Positions 1 to 10,039 of a DNA stretch of 64,000 bases are shown piece after piece. The notes below the pieces were generated by a model that did not search any database, was not told the DNA's origin, and was given only the letters and a program-made list of their open reading frames with translations. The stretch's first letter is position 1, and each line of letters opens with the position of its first letter. Both the position numbers and the translations under genes were made by a program. The DNA is from Hyperoplus lanceolatus (lineage: Eukaryota > Chordata > Actinopteri > Uranoscopiformes > Ammodytidae), in the NCBI GenBank assembly GCA_026929865.2, contig CM049411.1, forward strand, positions 7,109,501 through 7,173,500. Reading direction: 5' to 3'.

Positions 1-73
1 TCTGGTCCAGTACGACACAGAAAGCATCATCAACGACTGGCACAAGGTTTTAGTGGACACCATACGACAACTA
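1..73 (+). CDS. arhgap27: arhgap27-like exon: end of PH domain
   Basis: Reading starts at base 2 (LVQYDTESIINDWHKV) and ends with a whole codon before donor gtaagt at 74. The peptide resembles the last helix of a PH domain. Its left border is outside the window. Confidence 0.8.
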
Positions 74-3000
74 GTAAGTCCATTCGTCGGCCATAACTAA
101 TCAGTGAACGTCCAAAAAATCTCCAGCTTTTCAAATCATTTAATTCTGTAATAGTTTGATATGTTTGGAAACAGTTTAGGTTTAGAGACAGTGGAGGAGA
201 AATCATAATGTCTGTTAATAAAAACAAGAGAATGTAGCAGATTTATGCTTTTTAATAAAAAATTATGCAAGTTTACTTTAGGAATACCTTTTAAATATGT
301 TGATTTACGTTGTACAATGGCATTCATTTAGGAAAAATTTCACCTTAAAGGTGCTGTAAGCGGGGGGCGCCTTTAGCTCAGTTGGTAAGGTGTCCCCCTC
401 CCGGGCCGGGCCCAGCAGCAGACCCGGGTTTGATTCCCACCCGCGGTCGTTCTCTGTATGTCACTCCCCTCTCTGCTCCATTTCACCTCTGTCTCTCTGC
501 ACTATCCCCCCCCAATTTATATCTACAACTATCATTAAAAAATTATATATATATATATAACAACCCACCCCCACATTTCCAAACAAACCCCACCTAACAC
601 CAACAACCCCCCCCCCCCCCCCTCCCCTCAATACATACCCTCCCTCCCACAGGACCCCCCCCTTCTCCTACCCCCCCCATCCCCACAACCAACCACCCTC
701 ACTTCAACCCTAAATCCAAATTAACATATCCCACCCTATCCCCCAGATCATACACTCCACCACCATCTTCACCCCTCCCCATCCCCCTCACACCATCTGA
801 CCAAATAATTATTTTCTCACAACCACAACACAACTTTTTCTTCCTTTTTCTCTTATTCCCATATAATTATCCCCCACCCCCCCTCCAACCCATTTCCACC
901 AACCTACATCCCACCTTCAATATTCACATATACCCAACACCCTCCAAGACACACAACTAGATTATCCACCTCCTATACTTCCACATACAACATCCACCAC
1001 TCCAATATATAGAGATCACCTTCTTTGACACAGGGATATCCTTCCTTTTTTATTTTCAGTCTCTTTTTATTTTTTTCCTTATACAACCTGACTACTTTAT
1101 ATCAATCTTTTTAGTGTTTCCCATAAGATATAAAAGTTCTTTTATTTTTTTTTTTTTTTTATTTTTAATTTTTTATTATTTTTCTCTCCTTCACAAAAAA
1201 TATTTTCAATTTTTTTAAAAAAATATAAATAAATAAAGCATAACAAAAAAATGCCCAAAAAAAAAAGGTGCTGTAAGCGGAATAGTTCTTTTAGCTTCCT
1301 GTCAGTTACTGCAGTTAGCAGTCCCCTAATGCACTGCGGTCTTCAAGCAGCGAGTTATCTAGCATCATCTCAGATCCATAAGTGTGATAAGGATGGACTA
1401 ACAGAAATACAAATAATTTTAGCTTGTGTTTCTATATGGCTCTCTTTGTTTCGACAAATTATGATAAAATCTTATTTAGTTCTGGTTTAATTGCAATCGC
1501 TGTGCAGTCCATATTGTGCTCTTTGATTTACTCATGTTGTGCCTGTCCATCAGGAATACCAGGACCATCATTCAGAGGAGGAAGACAACGACTTGTATGA
1601 CAAGATCGCCATCACAGAGCCAGAGAGGGTCGTTAGTATTGACAAGAAAAGACGTAAGTAAAAAAAAATAAAATCCATTTTCCCTGGTATAACGGTGGCA
1701 TGTTGTAGTCATTTTGACCCGGTTTAGATAGTTCAAGCTACAATTACAATGTCCCTGAATGTAACATTTCCTTTTTGCTTTTCACAGCCTCCACCAAGCC
1801 GACTGTCACACCCTCGTCCAGTAACGCAGGAGAAAATGACCAGAAGAGGGTTAGAACCAAACTGATGAAGTTCCTCATGAAGCGACCCACGCTGCAGTCT
1901 GTCAAGGAGAAAGGCTACATCCGAGGTCAATACAAAGCAGCCATGAAATAGACACTGATTTGATTAGACGCTTATAAAAAATCAGCGTAGACTCTACCAC
2001 GCTTTGAATACTCATGTTTGTCATTGTACACATATATTCAAACACAAGTTGTTTTCTGTTTTCCATTGCTCTTTTGGGCTCAGATCATTATTTATTATAT
2101 TATAAACCTATTGCAGAAAGGCGGCATAAAGACAAATATTTTTTCATAATATGATGCACATTTTACAGTTATTCTGTCTATTGCATATACAAATTGGAAC
2201 ATATTCATTTATTTTGCACTAATTTAATATATTGTATTACTTTTAATTGCAGCTAATAACTTGAACTACTTCTTGTCTGTATTTTCACAATACTTCTGTG
2301 TACTTCTGCATTTCTCTCTATATTTTCTTCTACCTTATATTTTGACCAGCACGTACTTATTCAATTTGTCTTTTTCTTCTTCATAAAATGTCTTTCTCCA
2401 ACAGTTTTATCTCTAATGGGGTGATGATACTGGTATAACAATGACTACTATTATTCCAAATAATAATCATTTTCTTACTCCCTGTAGACAATGTGTTTGG
2501 CTGCCATCTGGCCACACTGTGTGCACAAGAGAGGACCACGATTCCTAGTTTTGTGGAGAAATGTATCATAGCATTGGAAAAGAGAGGTAATCCATCGTGC
2601 TTGAATCATATTGAAGTATTTTTTTGCTGTTTGAAATAAGGAAACTGACTTCCTGATGTGTGTTGATGTTCAGGTTTGGACATCGATGGACTGTACAGAG
2701 TGAGCGGGAACCTCGCCACCATTCAGAGACTACGCTTCAAGGCCGATCATGGTAAACTAGAAAGCTCACCAGAAGAGTATTGAGAATGTGGTCGATTCAC
2801 TGCATAGATTTACTGTGGACAACAGCGCCCACTGCTGTGCATTTATATCATGTGCATTGGACTGGACCAGAAGGCTGCATTAATTTTGTATTTTTACTTC
2901 AGGCAAAAAATAAACCAATGCTTTTTGCAGTCTTATACATTTGTATTTGAAATTAGACAGTAAGTCTTGAATCTGTTGTTTTTTACAGAGGAGCTGGACT

Positions 3001-3706
3001 TCGAGGACGGCCAGTGGGAAGACGCTCACGTCCTCACCGGAGCGCTCAAGTTGTTTTTCAGAGAACTTCCCGAGCCGCTTTTCCCCTTCAGCCACTTTCA
3101 GAAGTTCATCGCGGCCATCAGTAAGTTGATTTTCGAATCCAGGAATTTAATTTATATCACCTGTACTTAGCACTCACCTTTGTACATTTGGTCTAAGTCT
3201 AGCGAATGTATAAATGAATGTTCATTCAATTTAAAACTGATTATTATTATTATTATTTTATTTTTTTAGGAATTTCTGATTACCACTCAAAATTGTCTTG
3301 CATGGAAGAACTAGTCAGGACACTTCCTCCTTCAAATCATGACACCATGAAACTACTTTTTGGACATTTACGCAGGTACGCTTATTTTAGTTTGAATCAT
3401 TTTTCATTTCTATGTCTGCCTGTTTCCATCACAGTTTGAGCACTTAAGTGACAGACAAAAGATGATGTAAGAACTTAATCTAATTAGGTTGAAGTGACCT
3501 CACCGTGTCCCATTCCTTTCTCCAACAGGCTCATTCAGTTCGGGGAGGACAATCGCATGACGGTGCAGAATGTGGCCATTGTGTTCGGCCCGACTTTGCT
3601 TCGGCCGGAGATGGAGTCGAACAACATTGCAATGCACATGATCTTTCAGAACCAGATAGTGGAGTTTGTTCTAAATGAATATGAGCACCTCTTCCTCTCC
3701 AGCTAA
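1..3706 (+). CDS. arhgap27: Rho GTPase-activating protein, 3' part (ARHGAP12/15/27 group, probably ARHGAP27)
   Basis: Partial gene; the 5' end lies left of the window. Eight exons (1-73, 1554-1653, 1788-1925, 2488-2586, 2674-2751, 2989-3120, 3270-3375, 3529-3706) join in frame to 300 aa and end at TAA 3704-3706. Order seen: the C-terminal helix of a PH domain (SIINDWHKVLVDTI), an acidic and basic linker of about 80 residues, then a complete RhoGAP domain beginning VFGCHLATLC. The catalytic arginine finger is in GLYRVSGN (Arg codon 2697-2699); ELPEPLFP and NVAIVFGPTLLRP are further RhoGAP signatures. By family knowledge it stimulates GTP hydrolysis by Rho/Rac/Cdc42 GTPases at membranes, and ARHGAP27 (CAMGAP1) is linked to endocytosis. 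PH plus RhoGAP architecture fits ARHGAP9/12/15/27. The choice of ARHGAP27 rests partly on ARHGAP27, VPS25 and WNK4 all lying on human 17q21, so the paralogue is inferred; RhoGAP identity is firm. Confidence 0.8.
74..1553 (+). other. arhgap27-like intron with a ~900-bp retro-insertion
   Basis: GT-AG intron. Apart from the insertion at 364-1263 (separate entry), I recognise nothing in 75-345 or 1281-1550. Confidence 0.75.
364..1263 (+). mobile_element. tRNA-derived SINE-like retro-insertion with G-depleted body
   Basis: The 17-base sequence AAAGGTGCTGTAAGCGG occurs at 347-363 and again at 1264-1280, so the segment between is an insertion with a long target duplication, typical of LINE-driven retroposition. 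The head (about 369-450) is tRNA-like, with an A box (TAGCTCAGTTGG) and a B box (GGTTTGATTCCC). Downstream, 500-1020 is C/A/T-rich with only a handful of G, then T-rich, ending in an A-rich tail (ACAAAAAAATGCCCAAAAAA). Fish SINEs are normally a few hundred bases, so the long body is odd: it could be an expanded or decayed tail, or poor consensus sequence. Confidence 0.75.
1554..1653 (+). CDS. arhgap27: arhgap27-like exon: acidic linker
   Basis: Follows acceptor cag 1551-1553 and precedes donor gtaagt at 1654. It encodes an acidic linker (EYQDHHSEEEDNDLYDK) between the PH and RhoGAP domains and ends in phase 1. Confidence 0.85.
1788..1925 (+). CDS. arhgap27: arhgap27-like exon: basic linker before RhoGAP
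   Basis: Acceptor ttcacag, donor gtcaat at 1926. It encodes a Ser/Thr-rich stretch and then the basic segment KFLMKRPTLQSVKEKGYI that precedes RhoGAP in the ARHGAP12/15/27 group. Phase 1 at both ends. Confidence 0.85.
2488..2586 (+). CDS. arhgap27: arhgap27-like exon: RhoGAP start
   Basis: Acceptor ctgtag, donor gtaatc at 2587. Encodes VFGCHLATLCAQERTTIPSF, the first helix of RhoGAP, followed by VEKCIIALEKRG. Confidence 0.9.
2674..2751 (+). CDS. arhgap27: arhgap27-like exon: RhoGAP arginine finger
   Basis: Acceptor gttcag, donor gtaaac at 2752. Encodes LDIDGLYRVSGNLATIQRL; the Arg of YRVSGN (2697-2699) is the arginine finger used in GTP hydrolysis. Confidence 0.92.
2989..3120 (+). CDS. arhgap27: arhgap27-like exon: RhoGAP middle
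   Basis: Acceptor tttacag, donor gtaagt at 3121. Encodes VLTGALKLFFRELPEPLFPF, with the canonical LPEPL motif of RhoGAP domains. Confidence 0.92.
3270..3375 (+). CDS. arhgap27: arhgap27-like exon: RhoGAP
   Basis: Acceptor tttttttag, donor gtacgc at 3376. Encodes ISDYHSKLSCMEELVRTLPP and NHDTMKLLFGHLRR, the standard RhoGAP helix pair. Confidence 0.9.
3529..3706 (+). CDS. arhgap27: arhgap27-like last coding exon
   Basis: Acceptor ccaacag. Encodes the end of RhoGAP (MTVQNVAIVFGPTLLRPEME, QNQIVEFVLNEYEHLF) and the stop codon TAA at 3704-3706. Confidence 0.9.
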
Positions 3707-4940
3707 AGACAGTCACAAGCCTAGAGGACAATAACGTCTAAATGTGCTCAAGTTATTTGAAGTGCTAGATTTTTACCCTTTATTTGCATGCACATAAACA
3801 GCTTAAAGGTGGGGTCAGGGATTCTGGAGAACGCTTGTTGTCAAAATCACTTTAAGTCATAATCAGGGAATATATCCTCAAGTCCGTACTGTGGGCCCCA
3901 TTTGTTTGCAAACCCCTTGTTTACATACCAGTTTACAAAACCTAGGCTGTGTATTAATGCTGGACATCTATTAAGTGCACACACAGTACGGACAGGTAGC
4001 GGATTGTTAGGAGTAATTCTCAGATTTTGACAACAAAAATTTTGACAAAAAATAATGGCTGACTCCACCTTCAAGTGCAAAACATCACAAAATGAATCTT
4101 CTCTTGTAAAATAAGTTAAAGGGCTCTTCAAGTTTTCTTTGCTGAGAATTATTTGTGGTTTAACCACCTGAAAAACCTAGATACAGGGATCTTCAATTGG
4201 TCTTTTCTGAGAATGTTTGAAGCATTTCTTAACCACTGTTCTGTCCCAGATTGACTCCATAGGAGGCTGAAACTGTTACAACTGTATTTGGCAGTATTTT
4301 TAGAAGGGAAACTGCTCCCTAAGGCTCCAACTGTCTTAATCTCACAAGTCACTTTAATTTTTAAATTTTGTTTGTTTCTGATTTCTCTTAATCACATTGA
4401 AACTAGAACCCAAGTCAAACCATGGCGTAAACGCATTAATGTCTTCTTTTATAAATGATCAACGTTGGCTCCCATCTTTATTTTTAGAAAGTTTTATGAC
4501 GTTTAAATATTGGTATGAATTTGAAATTGCAGTAAAATCGCATATGGCAATAACTGAGATTGTATTTTAGCGTTGTGTCTTTGGTTTTACAGTTTCAGTT
4601 CTACTCATGAATCTTATTGTAATATAGAAATGTATAAATATTAATACAAACACCTCGCTGTGAGGTACAGTTGATGGTGGCATAGAATACTTGTGTAACT
4701 TTTAGCTTATTTCCTTTCTGAATTGTGAAATGCCATTGTTCAGTCGTGCTGTACTTTGAAACTGTATAATAACATAGAAATATAAACTATTCTGACCTTT
4801 TTTGACTGTTGGCAGTGGAAATAAGTCACAGCATGAATCCAAAAAGTGGATCCTAGAAGAGATATATGACCTGTAAATAGAGATAGATGGCATATTTATG
4901 CTGAAAGTTGTTGAGAATGCACAAGTTATACCATAATAAA
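3707..4940 (+). other. Probable 3' UTR of the arhgap27-like gene
   Basis: Follows the stop codon. The first good polyadenylation signal, AATAAA, is at 4935-4940. A palindromic MITE copy lies at 3803-4075. The UTR extent is inferred; no transcript evidence is available. Confidence 0.5.
3803..4075. mobile_element. Palindromic TTAA MITE, family A, copy 1
   Basis: Starts TTAAAGGTGGGGTCAG and ends CTGACTCCACCTTCAA. Inside are the family's hallmark pieces: GCTTGTTGTCAAAATCAC, CCTAGGCTGTGTATTAA, CAGTACGGACAGGTAGCGGA. The arms are inverted copies of each other with a damaged centre. It lies in the likely 3' UTR, so the mRNA could carry the hairpin. Confidence 0.75.
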
Positions 4941-5361
4941 AATAACTTTGTAAAAAAAAATGTACATCTGTTTATTTATTCCTGTCAGAAAAGTTAATGG
5001 AAACTTCCAACCTCATTACCTTCTACCAATGGTAATTCAAATAATTCATATGAACTACTTTAATTCACTTTATTAAGTTTCATAATTGTGATTGTTTTCA
5101 TTTTAGAATTTGTGTTACTTATGGTTTAATATGTTTATAAATAGTACATATAAATACATATTTTATACAAATAAAAAGCTGTTGTATATACCACACATGT
5201 TTTAAACTATATGTGTTTGTTTTCATACACAAATGATGATTATTTTATATTTAAATATAATATAATTTAAATTATTTTACCATTTGTGTATTTTGCATAT
5301 ATTTATATAGTTTATTTTTCAAATATAAAAATATCTACTTAGCTATTTTATCTAATTGATC

Positions 5362-5431
<70 letters not shown>

Positions 5432-5567
5432 GCGTTTGTATATATTTATTTCATAATTAAGATTTTATTTAGTGAAGTTTTGGTAAATCAGTGTTGTTAT
5501 CGTCGGACCCATTTGAGGGTGTACTCCCTTCCGGAAGCTGTCAGCTGTGAACACTGCATCAGCTGCA
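4941..5567. other. AT-rich spacer between arhgap27-like gene and vps25
   Basis: A very AT-rich spacer with an (ATT)n array at about 5364-5431. The last ~80 bases before the vps25 ATG are more GC-rich and probably include the vps25 5' UTR and core promoter; I see no clear TATA box. Confidence 0.5.
5364..5431. repeat. (ATT)n microsatellite
   Basis: About 22 uninterrupted ATT units. Confidence 0.95.
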
Positions 5568-5614
5568 ATGAGTTTTGAGTGGCCCTGGCAGTACAATTTT
5601 CCTCCGTTTTTCAC
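5568..5614 (+). CDS. vps25: vps25 exon 1
   Basis: ATG at 5568 in context GCTGCAATGA. Encodes MSFEWPWQYNFPPFFT (last codon split), donor gtgagt at 5615. Confidence 0.95.
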
Positions 5615-8600
5615 GTGAGTCAGCTTTCTGCTCCATATTTAGACCACGGTTATAAATAATGACTTAACTATTGCTTATTGGCCTCCGTGAATCTCGTTAT
5701 TGATGTGAAAAGTGTTGATTTGCGGGAGCTAGCTTCATGCTAACCGGCTAACGGGCTAAACTGTACAGTTTGCTAGGGAAGTGAATTCACACAACTAAAG
5801 CTTTTGGATTATTTAAGTTCATTTGACAGCTTCAAATGTTTTTACTCAAATAATCGTTAAGGCTCGAGGACGTGAGAATATCAATAAATATCAACAGTTG
5901 GTTAATGTATGCTTGTGTGTTACAGTTTAGCTGTTTGATAGAAAAACACTCCCTCAACTACAGCTGTCGGCTCCAAAACACCAAAACAAAACTTACAACT
6001 TAACACATATCTAATCACAACTCACAATGTTAACTGTATTGATCTGTCGTAGCTCCATTTATTATTTGACACGGTTTACCAGGGTTATTAAAAAGTATTT
6101 TGATGTGTCCAATAATCTGAATTTTAGGCCTTGAAATGTAAAATTAAGAGTCATATTTTGACAGGTGAGGTCTCAATATTTTTTGGGATTATAAAGTTGG
6201 CCTTTTATAAAATTGCTCATGATTCATCCACGCTGTTATTGATCACATTCACATATCACCATATCATTAATTTTGAACCTGAATAAGTAAAATGACTTGC
6301 AAAATAATTTTGGGACTTCAATTTTATTTGGTATATTTACATTTTTACACTTTTACAATATTTTTTTCCCCTTATGTTTGTTCTTCTCTGTGACCAGGCT
6401 ACAGCCCAATGCTGACACCAGACAGAAGCAGCTGGCGGCCTGGTGCTCTCTGGCGCTGTCCTACTGTCGACATCACAAGCTCTACACGCTGGACGTGATG
6501 GAAGCTCAGGAGAGCCCCGTCTTCAACAACAAGAAGATAGAACGTATCCTTACTGACAGTCCACCTTTGGCTCACTGTGGGCCAGCACTTTAATACGCTT
6601 TATTTGTACAGCATCTTTCATATGAGAAATGCAGCTCATAATGCTTTACTATAGGAATGACATGGCATGATGCACAGAGTCCTTTACAATTGAATAAGTC
6701 ATTTTTACTTATTTTACTTAAGTCATCATCATAGGTAGTTTAAAAGTGTTATGGAGTACTATTGCATACACTGCATTCCAAATTATAAGGCAAATTAGAT
6801 TTTCCCAGATTTTCCTAAATAGTCGATGCAAATCACAGTCAGTATCATTTTCAAGTCATCAACCGTTAGAGTACATTTTGAATTTTATTGAGCAAACCTC
6901 CCAATAATAAAAGTATTTTTATGCACTGTTCCAAATCATAATGCACAACAGAGTTTCAAAACATTTTATAGGTTGTAAACAACTAAAAATGGCCATTTGT
7001 TGAATTTGCAGCATTAGGAGGTCATATTTAGTGAAATCAAAAGCTATTTAAATCAAAAACATCTTAACAGGCCAAGTTACATGTCAACATAGGACCCCTT
7101 CTTTGATATCACCTTCACAATACTTGCATCCATTGAACTTGTGAGTTTTTGGAGAGTTTCTGCTTGAATGTCTTTGCAGAAGGCCAGAATAGCCTCCCAT
7201 AGCTGCTGTTTTGATGTGAACTGCCTCCCAACCTCATAGATGTTTTGCCTGAGGATGCTCCAAAGGTTCTCAATAGGGTTGAGGTCAGGGGAAGATGGGG
7301 GGGGCCACACCATGAGTTTCTCTCCTTTTATGCCCAAAGCAGCCAGTGACACAGAGGTATTCTTTGCAGCATGAGATGGTGCATTGTCATGCATGAAGAT
7401 GATTTTACTACGGAAGGCACTGTCCTTCTTTTTGTACCACGGAAGAAAGTGGTGAGTCAGAAACTCTACATACTTTGCCGAGGTCATTTTCACACCGTCA
7501 GGGACCCTAAAGGGGCCTACCAGCTCTCTCCCCATGATTCCGGCCCAAAACATGACTCCGCCACCTCCTGTCTGCCGTCGCAGCCTTGTTGGGACATTGT
7601 GGCCATTCACCAACCATCCACTACTCCATCCATCTGGACCATCCAGGGTTGCACGGCACTCATCAGTAAACAAGACTGTTTGAAGATGAGTCTTCATGTA
7701 TTCCTGAGCCCACTGCAACTGTTTCAGCTTGTGAGCATTGTTTAGGGGTGGCTGAAAAATAGGTTTATGCACAACTGCAAACCTCTGGAGGATCCTACAC
7801 CTTGAGGTTCGCGGGACTCCAGAGGCACCAGCGGCTTTAAATACCTATCTGCTGCTTTGTGATGGTATTTTAGCAGCTGCTCTCCTATTCCGATGAATTT
7901 GTCTGGCAGAAACCTTCCTCATATTACCTTAAACCGAACGAACCCGTCTGTGCTCTGAATCAGACACAAATCTCTTCACAGTACGATGATCACACTTAAG
8001 TTTTCGTGAAATATCTAATGTTTTCATACCTTGTCCAAGGTATTGCACTATTTGACGCTTTTAGGCAGCAGAGAGATCCTTTTTCTTTCCCATAGTGCTT
8101 GAAACCTGTGGCCTGCTTAATCATGTGGAACGTCCTTGTTAAGTAGATTTCCTTTGATTGGGCTTACTTAGCAAACTGATTATCACAGGTGTCTGATATT
8201 GATTTCAATGATCCAAAGCGCCCTGAGACACAATACCATCCATGAGTTTAAATTAAATACAACAAATTAAATGTTTATGACACTTAATTTCAATTTGCAT
8301 AATCATTTGGAACCCAGTGTATGCTTTCGTAGTGACGTTGTAATCAATGTTGTGGATATTGATTGTACTTCTACATAGTTCTTTCTCCTGTTTTTTTCCC
8401 CTTAACTGAAATCCAGGGAAACTGTCGATTGAGGCGATTCAAATTGTGTTTGAGGAACTGAGGAAAAAAGGTAAATATGGTTCTGTCCAGATATATTTCA
8501 CAGTGTTGAGATTAACAAAGCTTATCATAGCTTAATAAACATTTTCTTTCATTTTTTTTTTACCATTGTGTTGTCTGAACTCAGGTAACCTGGACTGGCT

Positions 8601-10039
8601 GGACAAGAACAAGGCGCGGTGTTTAGTCATGTGGAGACGGCCGGAGGAATGGGGAAAGCTAATGTACCAATGGGTGAGTAATAAAACTTCAGACGCGTGC
8701 CGTGCTGTCTGCGAGACTCAGCACATTTCTCGCTGATAACAGATAAATTAGTAAGAAGAAAATGTTCTTTTAATGCCATTTAATAAGAAGTACATTTGTC
8801 AGAGTATGTTGTTCAGTGTCATGGTATTTTTATTAGTGTATCTGAGATAGTCACACCATGAAACCAATAAGACTTACATGAAGGGGCTCTTATATACTGA
8901 TACTGAGATATGGGACATATTATATCTACTGTTAACTAACTATAAAGAGAAAAATTAAGCATAACTGATGGTAACCGGGTCACAGTCTGCATTCTGCATT
9001 AAGATGGTGCCAGGTCACACGTGTGTCTTTAGCCTCGGATAATTTACAAGGCTTATCATAGGCATTTCCATGATGGTTATGTATCATACGTAATAGTGTT
9101 GCAAAACATCAAGTAAACAGTGGGCAGTGTTGATGATGGGTACTTGAGCTCATTAGGGCTACAGCAGACACAGACAGATACACACACACACACACACACA
9201 CACACTCTCAAGCAAAGACAGTCTGCACACTTCTTGCACACTCTGTGGTTGTTATGTTCTCTTTGTTGCAACTCATCACTGACTAATGAAAACAGCACAA
9301 GTGTCACATTGTAAACACCTTTTTCCAATCAGGAAAAAAAAATCTTCTCTGAAAGTCATCAAAATGCTTTGTGTCTAATAAGCAATTCTGATATTTACTC
9401 AGTGTTGTCATTCCTGTCCCCGTTATGTTTTAGGTTTCCAAAAACGGGATGGTCAACACTGTTTTTACACTTTACGAGCTGTCCAACGGGGATGACACAG
9501 AAGGCGAAGGTACCGTACCAGGGAAAGGATATATGGGGCGGCTGTGGCAAAGTGGGTAGGGTGGTCGACTCTCAACTACAGAGTCGGTGGTTCGATCCCC
9601 CCCCCCCCCCCCTACATGTCAAAGTGTCCCTGAGCAAGACACTGAACCCTATATTGCTCCTGATAGTTAGCTCTGTGCATGAATGGTAATGTGGGAATGA
9701 GAACAGGTCTCCCTTGAAAAAGAGTTTAAGTTCTCAATGGGATTTACTTGTAAAAAATAAAAGGGTTAATATATGAATCAGCATTTTTTTAAAGGTTGTA
9801 TTGTATTTTAAAGATTGTATTTAAAGAAATGTATAGCAAGGACCCTTGACACATTTGCTTGAAAACGTCTGTAGTAATAAATAATAGTAATATGATTCTT
9901 ATTCTTCTACCTTCGTGTCCCTCCAGAGTTCCACGGTCTAGAGGAGTGGATGCTGCTGCGCTCGCTGCAGGCGCTACAGGCAGAAGGCAAAGCCGAGATC
10001 ATCACCATGGACGACGGGAAGGGCGTCAAATTCTTCTGA
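5568..10039 (+). CDS. vps25: Vacuolar protein-sorting-associated protein 25 (ESCRT-II subunit)
   Basis: Complete gene. Six exons (5568-5614, 6398-6543, 8417-8470, 8585-8673, 9434-9509, 9927-10039) give 174 aa; human VPS25 is 176 aa. The start MSFEWPWQYNFPPFFTLQPN is the conserved N-terminus, with an aromatic/PP segment that docks on VPS22 or VPS36. Two winged-helix domains follow (roughly residues 15-85 and 95-174), with the hallmark LVMWRRPEEWGKLMYQWV in the middle and the C-terminus IITMDDGKGVKFF. By family knowledge, two VPS25 copies sit in the Y-shaped ESCRT-II complex (VPS22-VPS36-VPS25 x2) on endosomes; their second winged helix recruits CHMP6/VPS20 to start ESCRT-III assembly. It lies upstream of wnk4 in the same direction, as in mammals. 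Intron 2 carries a Tc1/mariner insertion and intron 5 a SINE; the coding frame is intact. Confidence 0.97.
5615..6397 (+). other. vps25 intron 1
   Basis: Ordinary AT-rich intron. No repeat or coding feature recognised. Confidence 0.6.
6398..6543 (+). CDS. vps25: vps25 exon 2
   Basis: Acceptor tgaccag, donor gtatcc at 6544. Encodes LQPNADTRQKQLAAWCSLAL and VMEAQESPVFNNKKIE, part of winged helix 1. Confidence 0.95.
6769..8319 (-). mobile_element. Tc1/mariner-superfamily element, DD38E type, full length but broken
   Basis: A 1,551-bp element between TA dinucleotides in vps25 intron 2. Its ends are imperfect inverted repeats: CACTGCATTCCAAATTATAA at the left, and AATCATTTGGAACCCAGTG at the right. 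It holds a single transposase reading frame on the - strand (separate entry). It sits antisense to vps25 between exons 2 and 3 and is removed by splicing. Confidence 0.9.
7077..8093 (-). pseudogene. Tc1/mariner transposase, DD38E spacing, with three in-frame stops
   Basis: From ATG 8093-8091 to TAA 7079-7077 one frame covers 338 codons, the usual size for Tc1/mariner transposases. The N-terminal third keeps helix-turn-helix features (KRQIVQYLGQGMKTLDISRK, then CDHRTVKRF) but has three stop codons (8063-8061 and two more before about 7830). The remaining 231 codons are open and hold the catalytic core: Asp in VLFTDECRA, Asp in FMHDNAPSHAAKNT, Glu in PDLNPIENLW. I count 38 residues between the second Asp and the Glu, not the 34 of classic Tc1; this matches the family described as Intruder (DD38E). 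By family knowledge it cuts and pastes DNA at TA sites. The stops make it inactive; frame retention suggests a fairly recent death. The family name is from memory and unconfirmed. Confidence 0.88.
8417..8470 (+). CDS. vps25: vps25 exon 3
   Basis: Acceptor atccag, donor gtaaat at 8471. Encodes KLSIEAIQIVFEELRKK. Confidence 0.95.
8585..8673 (+). CDS. vps25: vps25 exon 4
   Basis: Acceptor actcag, donor gtgagt at 8674. Encodes NLDWLDKNKARCLVMWRRPE and the following EWGKLMYQW. Confidence 0.96.
8674..9433 (+). other. vps25 intron 4
   Basis: GT-AG intron with the small CA repeat at 9180-9205; nothing else recognised. Confidence 0.6.
9180..9205. repeat. (CA)n microsatellite
   Basis: About 13 CA units in vps25 intron 4. 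Confidence 0.9.
9434..9509 (+). CDS. vps25: vps25 exon 5
   Basis: Acceptor gttttag, donor gtaccg at 9510. Encodes VSKNGMVNTVFTLYELSNGD, part of winged helix 2. Confidence 0.96.
9535..9765 (+). mobile_element. tRNA-derived SINE (V-SINE-like) in vps25 intron 5
   Basis: Head GGGGCGGCTGTGGCAAAGTG, B box GGTTCGATCCC, a C17 run, then the fish SINE body TGTCCCTGAGCAAGACACTG and ATTGCTCCTGATAGTTAGC. The same body piece recurs at 22768-22930. The 3' border is approximate. Confidence 0.8.
9927..10039 (+). CDS. vps25: vps25 exon 6
   Basis: Acceptor cctccag. Encodes FHGLEEWMLLRSLQALQAEG through GKGVKFF and stop TGA 10037-10039. Confidence 0.96.

Noticed and set aside
382-597. A 71-codon frame, and a possible tRNA gene at about 369-450
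   Set aside because: The tRNA-like part lacks a credible full cloverleaf and sits inside an insertion with a 17-bp target duplication, so it is a SINE head; the frame is chance.
7371-7745. A 124-codon open frame on the + strand
   Set aside because: It is the antisense shadow of the transposase on the - strand.
9535-9610. Possible tRNA gene (B box GGTTCGATCCC)
   Set aside because: Followed by a poly-C run and a SINE body; it is the head of a tRNA-derived SINE.
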